Positions 37,603-49,600 of a stretch of 64,000 nucleotides of DNA are shown here, piece by piece. A program made the position numbers and the translations under genes. Numbering within the stretch: position 1 is the first letter of the stretch; each line of letters opens with the position of its first letter. The notes beneath the pieces are model-generated. The model saw only the letters and a program-made list of their open reading frames with translations, did not search any database and was not told where the DNA came from. The DNA comes from Diphasiastrum complanatum (taxonomy: Eukaryota; Streptophyta; Lycopodiopsida; Lycopodiales; Lycopodiaceae): NCBI GenBank assembly GCA_029204225.1, contig CM055110.1:15779306-15843305 (forward strand). The letters are read 5' to 3'.

Positions 37603-40600
37603 TGCTTTCCTCGAATGCGAAACCCCAGTCTGGTGAAAATTCAAAGATGCTAAATTTTTGTACACGAGAAATAGAAACATTCAATCCCATATCCATCTGC
37701 AACTGTAGAGCCCCCCTTGAATTTGCTTTTGTGCTTACTTCTTCATCCAAGGTCGTCACCCATTCAGATCCTGAATCAGATGGTCCTGTAAGAGGAGTGC
37801 TTTCATTATCTTCAGAGATTGCCTCACTCCACCATCTGCCCAAGCTGTCTTCTTTGTTGAGATGTGGATACTGTTTTTCTGACAATAATACTTTTTCATT
37901 GTTTGACTGCATGCGCACAGTAGAGGATGGCGCATGAACCACTTGCATGTCTCTTCCCAATAGTCCAAACTTATTTGCTTCATTTTGCAGCTCTTCTTGC
38001 TGCCAAAGTTTTTTGTCATACCATTCAGATGCTTCATTTCTTATTTCATTTTCACGTTGTTCTTGCTGCCGGTGCTGCTGCTGTCCTTGATGAAGTTCAC
38101 TTCTGTTGTCCAAAGATTCAAAATGATGCTGCATATCAGCTAGTCTGCTAGAACTCCCTCCTTGTGAAGTAGATAGTAGCTGTTTTGCGTAGACCTTCAA
38201 AAGGCCAATACAAAAATTTAGAGAGAGCAATTTTACTATGCTTGAACCATTGCCTATGAAGTGCCAAAACTATTTAGCTTGAAGAGTTAGATTACAATCA
38301 CTACTTTGAAAAGTAGTTCCTATGTGACTATTAAGGTTAAATTACCCAAAAACACAACTTTCCTGTCAAGGCCCTGCTTCATACATAATAGAATCAAAAG
38401 ATCATTAGAAACCCTTTTCAAAGTAGTGATCTAATTGCAAAAAAGAAAGAAACGCCAGGGCATACAGGTATTCCTAGATTCAAGAGAAAATTCATTACAA
38501 GGATTTTTTCTCGTAAAAGGGGTGATTAATTTAAACAGGGGCCACAGTCTGGAATTGAGAGGCATTCATGCCAGTTAAGCACTAAGCAATTAGCACAAGG
38601 TGAGGAACTTCAAAAACTTGAGTCAAAGCATCAAATTTTAGACCTGCCTGCTGAGAATCAACAAAGGCCTTTAAAAACCACTAAATAGCTTAAAAAAGAC
38701 CTAAATAGCAGCAGGAAAAAACTTTACAGACTGCCTAAAACAAATTTACACAAAAGAAAACAAAAAAGATAGTTTTTCTGTTTTTCTGGGAAAAATTCAA
38801 AAAAAAATGTTAATGCACGTTCCAGGAAACCCTAATAGGATTTGCCAGATCAAGTTCCGGATCGGAACGTGCATCTATGATACATATTACAGACAAACTT
38901 GAAAGTTTTACCCAAAGACAACTTTTTAGGTGAATCACTATTTGGGTTCCAAACGCATGAGGTGTTGAATGAGTTACAGTAGCCTTAGTTTACAAAAAGC
39001 TAAGCATATATCTTGCCTTTGGTAGAACTGTCTGTCAGCCAATGCTTCAAGAAACATCATGGGAAGAAGCCTTAACCTGTTGTGCAGCATAAGGGACACT
39101 AGAATGTGTACTTTGCAAAGGCATATGTGATACTCCTCTTTGATGTCTTGCCTGCAGACATGTTCCGAAAGTCCTTAACCTGAAGAGTACTAACTACCAA
39201 CTACAGGAACACAATCATTGCAGCAAATGCAGAAAGGACAGCAGGCAAATGATACAATAAAAGACCAGAATCACCTCTGCTGCAGCCTTTATAGCATTTT
39301 CTGCCGTAACTGCTTGCAATTGAGCTTCAAGAACTGTTCCAGGTGGGCGATTGGAGGATGGCACCTGTAATATAGATTCAATTGCAGCTGAACCTTGAGG
39401 TACCCTTTCATTAGGGTTAAGAAGAGAATCAACAGATGCATTTCTGTTGCACATCTCCAACAGTTCTGCCCAACTCGGAGAACAGCATTCTTTCTTAACA
39501 AAGTGTTCCATTGCATCAACTTGTGCAGTTCCTCCAGTTCCTTGATTTTCTGAAGCATCTCTATCTATCTTTACGTTCTTGGAGGTTGCAGACACTGAGA
39601 ACAATTGTGGGCCAAGGTACAAATCTGCAAAAATATAAACAAATGTTTTAAAGTCTGCCATACATTGTCCTTTCTTTCCTACTAATAGCTCCTGCAAAAT
39701 TTGTCACCAGATCACTGCACCATAAACTCAGAAAAGTCAATGATTGTGACAGGTTGCAAAATTGAAATAGGAAAAGGCTTTCAAAAAAGAAACCCCCCCC
39801 CCCCCCCCCCCCCCGGGGGGTCTGATTCTTTCCATTTCGAATCGGCCCCAATCGATTCATTGACGAATCATGGTTCGTTCGCCAACAAACCGCAGTTCAT
39901 GAGGAGTATTTACGATGTTTAGATGGGAAGGCCATGGAAGCAGTGGTATGAAGAGTTGTAGTGAAACACGATGCTTGGGAGAGAGGGATGGAATGAAGGA
40001 CATAACATGGAGCCCAAATGGACCAAAGAAAGGAATGATCAGATAATGTGGTAGGGGAAATGGTGAAAACAAATAAAAAGGGTATGAGAGATGGTGACCC
40101 CATAAATAGTCCACAACACTATGGCCACCACTATGGGGATGGCAAGTATAGTCACCAGAACTCGGCCAACAAGTTAAGCCATTGAAAATATCAAGCTCAT
40201 GAAATATACTTGCACCCATTTTGGCCTCACTTCTTAATCACGGTGTCACTTATGGCTTTACTAATATTATTCACCCTATCCATAAAAGTGGTGACCCCAT
40301 GAAGCTTGATTACCATCGTACCATTATGATTGGGCACATTATGACTAAGCTAAATCGCACTATTCTTCAGACAATGATTAGTAGTGATGCTGAGACACAA
40401 AGTTTACATGCCTTGGGTCAAGCCTTGCAATAAGGGTGAGTGGGCAAAAACATCGAAAGACTCCCATGTAGCTTCATCAACTAGAAGACCGTCCCATTGG
40501 ACCAAAAACTGGACAAGATGACGACGATGACGTAAAACGACCGAACTTGTAAAATAGCAGTAGGTAAAAATGAAAAAAGTTAAGGATTAGTAGGAAACAA

Positions 40601-43600
40601 AGGATCACAAGGTTCACCAGGAAAAAGAGATGAACGAAGTAAACTAACATGAAAAATGTCACAGGCACGAGTAGTAACAGGTAACCGTAAACGATAAGGA
40701 ACAAGGCTAAGTTTTTCCAAAATCTGGAAAGGACGTAATGTGTAGACAATTTCTCAATAAGAGAATGACTCTGCACAAACTTAAGATGTGCAAAAGACAA
40801 ACGAAGTTCGAACATACACAAATTGGCCCTCTGCAAACTCTAAAAAAGAACTATGACGATCAGTCAAGGATTTGTAACAATGTTGGGCGCGTGCCAAATG
40901 TTGTTGTGCCTGCACAATAGACACGAGAGTTAGCAAGAAAAGAAGATAAAGCTGGTTTTTTCAAGCTTTCATAGTGTGCTTTCTACGTTGTTATGATACT
41001 CCATAGCTAGGCCCTCGATTTTGTCATGGTATCAGAGCAGGTTACGTTGCCTGTGGTGTGGTGAAAGCTTGGACCTGTTTTGATCGGATTCCTGCCATTC
41101 CCAAAGAGCAGCTTATCTTTGAGGATATGCTATCTGCATGGTTGGAGTACTGTTGACAAGGGGAGTATTGTGATCCAAAAACTTTCTAATTTGGGAGAAA
41201 AAATTTTGTATTTTCTAGGACAGCCAGGGCTGTAGGAGGGCGCTTTCTACAGTGAGAACTTCAGTGAAAGTTCTGAGTGGAACTTGGACAAGGGCTAGGA
41301 CAGCCATACAGGGGGATAGTTTCAAATCCAAAAGCTGAGGGTTATTGAGCAAGTGGCTGCATACCCTAGTTGGGTGAAAACCCCAGTTTACCTTTTGTGT
41401 TTTGTTTCTATCCAGCTATGTCTAGTCTTGCAGAGAGCATGTTGAGTGAAGCCAACCGGCTTGATGGCACAAACTTTAGCATTTGGAAATTCAAGACCAA
41501 GAACATTTTGGAAGATAAAGAATGTTGGAAGCTTGTGACAGGTGAGGAGCTTGTTCCAACATCAAAACTTGAGCTCAAGGACTATATCAAGAGAGGGGAA
41601 AGGGCACACAGGATCATCAACATGTCAGTGAGGGATAATGTGATTTCTCTAATCACGTCAGCCAAAGGGCCTGTAGATGCTTGGCACATTCTTTGTGCAT
41701 TGTATGAGGTAGCAAGTACAACTAGACTTTTCTACTTGTATACTCTCAGGATGGAGACAGGGGAGACAATTACTGATCATCTTACTAAGATTCAGGATCT
41801 TAGATATCAGCTTTCTGTGCTTGGAGAGTCTATTGCTGACAAAGACTTGGTGCCAATAGTTCTGAATAGCTTGTCATATGCTTATCAGAACTTTGTGATG
41901 ATGATATCTGTGAGGGACAAAATCCCTACCTATGAAGAGGTATATGGTCTTTTGTTACAGGAGGAGATGAGGAGAGTTAATCTCTCCAAGAGGGAGGATT
42001 TCTAGGAGCATGCCTTTGCTTCTTAGAAGAAGCAAAATTCAGCCAAGGACAAGAAGAAAGGAAAAGGCAAGAACAAAGGAGCACCACAAACACTTGAGCA
42101 AGGAATGGAGAACTTGCAGATGTCAGAAGCACAATCCTCCTCGAATACCTCTTCCACACCTCGAAGGAAGGGGAATTGTAATTACTGTGGTAAATATGGA
42201 CACTTTGCTTTTGAGTGCAGGAAGAAACTTGAAGAGCAAAAGAAGGGCACAAAGAAGCAAAGAGGAAATGTTGTTGAGAGTGTTGCAAGAGAGGAGCTGA
42301 ATGACATAAGGCAAGTTGAGTTATTTTCTGTTGCATTGGCCTCACAAGCTACAACAGGTGGTTGGTACATTGACGCGGGTGCTTCAAAGCACATGACCCC
42401 TCATAGGGATTGGTTTGATACCTTTGTGGGGATTTATGATGGACAAGAGGTGTGCCTAGGTGACAACTCAACACACAAGGTCAAGGGAAAGGGCACAGTA
42501 CCTGTAAAGCTTCCATCAGGAGAAGTCAAAGTTATTAAGAATGTCTTATATGTACCAGGACTTGCTAAAAATCTTCTTTCAATAGGAGCTATCACTCAAT
42601 AAAATATGAAAGTAGAATTTGAGGCTACTTCTTGTCTTGTGTTGGATTTGAGTAATAATATGATGTGGCCAAAGGATTGCAGGAAGATAATCTATACAGG
42701 TTGTACACTTCTATCCCTACTCAGCATGCTTATACAACGAAAGGAAATGATGTGGATAGGTTGTGGCATGAGAGGTATGGACATCTTGGCTACCAAAGTA
42801 TGCAGGTGTTGAACCAGCATCATATGGTGGAGGGGCTTCCAGCTATTAAGCCAAGCTCTTCAGTTTGCGAGGCTTGTGCTATGGGAAAACAACAAAGACA
42901 AAAGTTTCTCAAGGAGAGCACCACCAGGGCAGCATGTATACTTGATTTGGTGCATTCAGATTTGTGGGGGCCAACCCAAACCCCCAAGTGGTGTTGGCAA
43001 ACTGTGCAGGATGGTTTGATATTGGATGAGGGAGGCAATCCAAGGGCAAGGAAAGACAAGCCCAGCAGCATGGACACTAGGAGACAAAATGGAAGACATG
43101 CTTCGTGCATATGTTTCCAGAAGGCAGTAGATTGGGAAAGGTACCTTCCAATGATTGAGTTTGCGTATAATAGCGCAAAGCATTCAGCGACGGGTTTTAG
43201 TACATTTTCTTTGATGTATGGTTTCCAGCCTAGGGGTCCCATTTCAGTAGGCCTCAAAAGCCTAAAGGTTAAAGCAGAAATAGATTTCCTATATGCAAGA
43301 AATGTTGCTTGTTGCTCGCGATAACGTAAAAACGGCTCAGGATAGAGCCCAGTTTTATGCTAATCAAAAGCGACAACCTAGGGTCTATGAGGCGGGAGCT
43401 TGGGTATATCTTAGAATCCCAAAGACCTTAAGATATTAAAGACTGGAAAATGTCCTAAGTTATCACCTCGTAATGCTGGGCCTTTCCGTATTGTAAGGAA
43501 ACTCCATCGGAATACCTATCAACTAGAACTTCCTCAAGGTGTCAAGGTTCATCCAGTTTTTCACATTAGTCATTTAAAGGAACGACTTGGTGGAAAGGAT

Positions 43601-46600
43601 GATTCTTCAGGAGGACCTAGTTCAGCTTGAGGACCTGACATTCTTTGTACCTACGGAACCACAGGCCATTGTTGATGTACGTCAACGTGGGCTCAGAAAT
43701 CGACAGGTAACTGAGTACTTGGTTTGTTGGAAGGGAAGCTCCGAAGACGATGATACTTGGGAAAAGGAACGTGACCTTAGATTGAGGTTCCCAGACTTTC
43801 TTCCTTAGATAAGGAATCCTTTAAGGAAAAGGGAATGTTAGGGACCCAACTCCCTTGGGTCCCAAACCTAAACTTGAGACTGGACGATGACTGGGCTTGT
43901 TGACTTGACCGGTGAACCTGCATGGTTGCCACGTGTCATGATCTAGGACGTGCGCATGGATTGGAGTCTCCCACCTTGGAGGTATACAAGGGGAGGAGGA
44001 CTCATTTGCCATCCATTCTATCTACCTAGGAGGAGGTGGATGGAGAGCGGTGTGCACGGCCAGGATGAGTGCTAGCTTGAGGCGGGAGATGGCTGAGAGC
44101 CTAGGCAGTGGTATGGGACACTGTCTAGGATGGAGGCCGGATCTTGCTTGTTACGGTCACAAGCCAGGGCATGGAGGGTGGACCCGGATTAGGTCCTATG
44201 GCGGGGTGGAACGTGAATCGTTCGGTCTCTTATGGTTAATTGGCACCTGTAGGTATGCGGTAAGAGAGAGTCTAACACCCGACACGGGAATAATGAGCAT
44301 CATGTAATAAACGAGATCGAACATCAGAAAGACTAGGAACACACAAAGTGCCATAGTGGTATAAGCAATGATCGACTAGAGTGTCAGTACCAAGAAGTAT
44401 ATTCACATGGGCGACAATAGCACACATGCTATTGAATGAAGGCACCATGAGATTGCACTTTGCAAATGATCGATTCAAACTACTCTCTAATGTATTTCAT
44501 GTACCAAATCTTTCTAAAAATCTGCTCTCTATCAATAGAATTATCAGATTTAGGACATAAAGTGGAATTTGAATCTGATCGATGTAAAGTAAATTGTAAT
44601 CGATAGGACAAGCAAGATCCTAGCACTCGGAAAGAGGCATGGATACTTGTACAAATTATTTTATTACTAATTTGCCTCTAATCAGGCTCTCAGTACTTCT
44701 GTTCAAATCAATAAACTTTACTTTGGCGTTATAGACTTGGTCATTTAAATTATGCTTATGTATCAGACATGTCTAAACAGTCCATTGTGCTTGATCTCAA
44801 CTATCCAGATGGTAAAGTCGAACTGCCTGTCTGTCAAGATTGTATAATCGAAAAACAGGCTAGGAAGCCCTTTAGATCAAGTCACTAGCATGTAGCTAGG
44901 GATCTGTTAGACATTGTACATTCAGACATATGTGGCCCAATGCAGAATCCTTCATTGAAGGATACAAAGTATTTTATTACTTTTATTGATGAATTTTCTA
45001 GAAGGACAACAATGCATTATATCAAGAAGAAATTAGAGGCATTCAACCTCTTTAAAGCCTTCAAGGAACGTGCAGAGGAGGAGACTGACAAGAAGATCAA
45101 AGCACTAAGATGTGACAATGGTGGACAGTACATCTCTATTGAATTTAAGGAGTATTGCCTTAGTCAAGGCATCGACAACAATTCATAACTCCCTATTCAC
45201 CTCAGTCTAATGGATTAGCCGAGAGGAAGAATCATACCCTGGTCAAGTCAGACAAGTGCATGTTGGCTCACGCATCATTGCCGAAGCGTTTCTGGGCTGA
45301 AGTAGTCTCCACTGTAGCTTACATCCAGAACAGATGCTCGACTAAGGCCCTCTCAAGTAAGCCATCTTATGAGGTTTGAACAAGATCTAAGCCTTCAATG
45401 AAGAACCTACGAGTGTTCGGATGTATCCCCTATGCGCAGATCCCAAAGGAGACAAGGAAGAAACTAGGCTTCCAAAGTCTCAAATTCATCCTAATTGGTT
45501 ATACTTCTTCCGATATCACCTACAAGCTGTACGACCTCGATACCTAGCAGATCTTTTTCAGCAGGGATACAGTCTTTATCGAGGATCAGTTCATCGACTT
45601 CAAAAGCAAGGGTAAAGTTCCATGTGGACCATCAGAAGCTCCTGCCATCGACACGACAATTCGAGCCTCTGGTTCAATCGTGCGACAGTCGAACAACTAT
45701 TCGACAGCGAACCGGAAGAAGACGTTGCTGCTGTTCAAGAGCACACAAGGAAAGATTGGATCATCAGCCGACGCCACCTCCAAGAAGATCGAAGCGTGAA
45801 TCTGCTTGTCTTTTAGCTCAAGAACCGACTACAGTCAAAGATGCACTCAACCAACCAGACTCCAATGTCTAGAGAGGCGATGGACATAGAGTACTCCTCT
45901 CTAATAAACCAGACATGTTCATTAGTTGAATTGCCGGTCGACAACAACCTTATCGATTGTAAATGGGTCTTTAAGATCAAGTACAAAGCTGACGGGAGTA
46001 TCGATCGAAGGAAGGCTGGACTGGTAGCGTGGGGATTTTCACAAATCCCGAATATCGACTAAAACGAGACTTTCAGTCCGGTGGTCAAGCATTCTTCGAT
46101 ATGAGCTCTCCTATCGTATGCTGCTGCAGACCTCGAAATACATCAACTCAATGTACTGACAACTTATCTAAATGAAGTTATTGAAGAAGACATCTACATG
46201 GTGCAGCAAGGGATACGTTCTCGACAGTAAGAAGGATCATGTTTGCAAACTCCATAAAGCAGTTTATGGCTTAAAACAATCTGCAAGAGCTTGGTTTCAG
46301 AGGATTAACACATTTCTCATCCAACACGATTTTAAACTCAGCACTGTCGATTCGAATGTTTATTTCAAGTAAGTGCAGCATTCCTTTATTATTATTATTT
46401 TGCATGTCGACGACACACTGCTTTTCAGCAACAGTGTGTCGGTTAGGTAAAGGATGCTAAACAGATGTTGTCTTCCGAATTCAACATGCTCACTACTGTC
46501 TAGGAATTCAAATCCACTGAGACAGAGTGAGACGACTGATTTACATCACCCAGCAAAGGTATCTTCACAATACTCTTATCAGATATAATCTCATCAGTTG

Positions 46601-49600
46601 TTCTTTCCTCCACAAAAGCAGAGTATATTGTTGTTTCTCAAGCTATTAAAAAAGCATTTTGGTTGAGAAATTTATTGTCAAACATTAGTCTGAATCAGTA
46701 CACTTCGACATTTATATTTTGTGACAATCAAAGTGCTATTGCCTTATCCGCCAACTCCAGATTTCACTCTAGGAGTAAGCACATTGAGATTCGGTATCAC
46801 TATGTCAGGAGTAAGGTTCTCGATAGAGAGGTAAGCTTGACGTACTGTCGAATGCAGGACATGACGACAGGCGTATTTACCAAGGCACTGAGCATTCATG
46901 CACACAACAGATTTTGTGCATCTCTTAGTCTGAAGATCAAGGCATTCATGGATCTAGATTAAGGGTGGGTGTTGGATTTATTCCTCTACTCTCCTAAATC
47001 CCATGTTAATCCAGTTCATATTGCTGCAGTTTTACATGCACTGTTGCACAATCTGCAGAAATACTCTATTATTAGAGACATGCATCAGAGTGGCGGACGA
47101 ACTATTGAAAAAGGCCGACTCTATCAACTATCGTCGAACTATCGAGACGACTGTCTCGACTCTATCGACTCTCGGTAGCGTCACGCTTGACTCCGAACAA
47201 TCGAAGCCTTCTCACACTCACACCACTCGCCCACTTCCAATACTGCGGAACTGCTTTGACAATGATAGCAGCCACGATATACTTCAGACGGCGCAACGGC
47301 TCCACGCCATTTTTGTACATATATTTGCACAAGTGTAAATTGTATAAGGATGATAATTGTAATTTTCAGAGTTAGACACACTGTAGATGCTATCACACAT
47401 CGATTCCTTCCATCAGAATGATTGCCAGAAATAAGCTCATAGCCGTTACAGAATGTAGTTAGCTCATGAGCACGCGGTTTCACCTACAATTGTTTAGTGC
47501 TGCGAGCATTCATCTGACTTGTATTTTCATACATGAATCTGAATTGATTATCGTTTGTTGTTTTCGCATTTAGATTTGTGTTAGTGTTGCATGCTTATAT
47601 TGCTCAATGAAATGAGTCTGGTAATAGTCTTGCTTAACCACCAACTGTCGTCTCCATGTACGGCTGCAACGCAATAGACTTTGTGTTTGCCCACGTAATC
47701 TATTTCGATAGGCGTAGTGCATGCACCGAGGGATCGGCCGAGCCGTTCCCTCATCCCGGCCTCGTTGTTGCTTTTGCCGCATCCCCAACAACTTGTAAAA
47801 GAGATACTAGTCCATTCTGACTCAGAAATTTTCGTGCTGTTCCATACATAGCTGTAGGTGAAACAATGGTGTCAAACAATCTACACTTGCTCAGGGCGTC
47901 CCCGAATGTACTTCCTAAAGTAGAACTACTGAAGGTTAACAAAAGAAGCATGACCCTTCCGCAGTCTAGCTGTGGCGGTGTGACGCACGATGAAAGCGGG
48001 TGCAGTGAAGAGTGTCCCCAAATAAGTATAAGAGGATACCACCTCTAGTGGTTGCCCACCTAGAGTAAACACTTGCTGCATAAAGGACCCGGAGGTATTA
48101 AAAATAAAAAATTGGGTTTCCATGGTATGCATAGTCAAACCAAATAAATCCCCAAAGACTTGTAGTGTATCCAAATGCCGCTGCAAACCCTCACCCAATG
48201 AAGAAAGGAGCCAGATCGTCAGCATAAAGTAGAATGGTATATCACCAAGCTTGCATCCAATACCACCATCTTAGTTGATCACTTTGTCAAGCCCATCAAT
48301 ATACAAACCAAAGAGTGTGGGGGGAGAGGGAACAACCCTACTTCATCCAAGTAGTCCTACTAACTCTCTCTGAGAGACCCTCCTCTAATTTGAAACATCG
48401 ACCCTCCTCTAATTTGAAACATCCCCAAACCTGCTCATATAATGCTCCAATATAATATTAATACATGAGCCAAGGTCCCTCAACCTCTGAATGAGCATGT
48501 GTCGCGGTACCAAGTCAGAAGTGTTTTGCAAATCCACAAAATAGCAGTAAACTCTCTCATGTTTGGGCCTAGCCTCCTCAATTATAGCCCAAAGAGTGAG
48601 CACATGATTAGTAGTAAAATGTTGTCACATGCATTATAGTCCATACTTCTCTACTTCTGACAGTATTAGTGGACACGCATTTTATATTACACGTGGCAGG
48701 CCTAGAAATACTATTTTACATGGTTTTCTATTTTTGGCCCTAATTTTTGAATTTCACTTGCCCTCCAAATCAATATGAAGGGAGGTAGGGTTGTCTACTT
48801 TCACTTGAACTATCGGCGGCCATTGATATTCATACAATTTCTTAGTTGGGAACATAGTTGCACTCTGATTCTGAAATGCGGTCATGAATTGCGGTCCGAA
48901 TCACGATCCAAAATCGCGTTTTGGATTTTTTGTAAAAACGCTCAAAATTGTGTTTTTTTTTATTTTTTTATTTTTTTGGGGGCAATATGGGTATCAGATG
49001 AAAGCTCTGATTAAAAGCACTATTATTGTGTAGTTTGCCGAATGTTTCGGGTACAAGATGGTCCAGTTCAGGTGCATTAATCCATGTTGGGTTCTGTCAT
49101 AGAATTATGAACAATTAACAGTTCAGTACGGTTCTCAGAACCGTACTGTGAACCGTACGGTTCACAGTTTTTTTTGGGGGGAACCGTGTGAACCGTGGCA
49201 GGTAATTAATCAATTAATCAAATTTTTTTTTTTTGTCCCACCCCCAAAAACAGCACAAAAAAATCCTTACCCAAATTGATAAGAGAGAGAAAGAAATAAA
49301 GAAAGCTTTATTAATGTCTTTTCCAGGCCAAAAGGCATAAGACTAATGAAGTACATGTCAAGTATGTGGTAACCATGGGAGCGTATAAAAACGTCTCCAA
49401 AGTAATAAAGAAAAACATCTAGTGCAAACTAAAATAGACATGTATGCGAGAGTGTGCGCATAGTAATCATCTGTATCTATAGTAGGATGTCAAGGTTGTG
49501 CTGCTACTGCTGTATTGATGTTGTAAAAAGAGAGGGAGACAGAGAAATGAGGGTCCAAAACGAGCTATGAGGGGTTTTGTGGGGGAAATTAGGATAATTA

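Noticed and set aside
40215-48640. LINE twin-priming as the cause of the inverted halves
   Set aside because: Twin priming places the inverted 5' part next to the start of the 3' part. Here the plus piece lies on the side of the LINE 3' end, about 7 kb away, which fits an inversion better.
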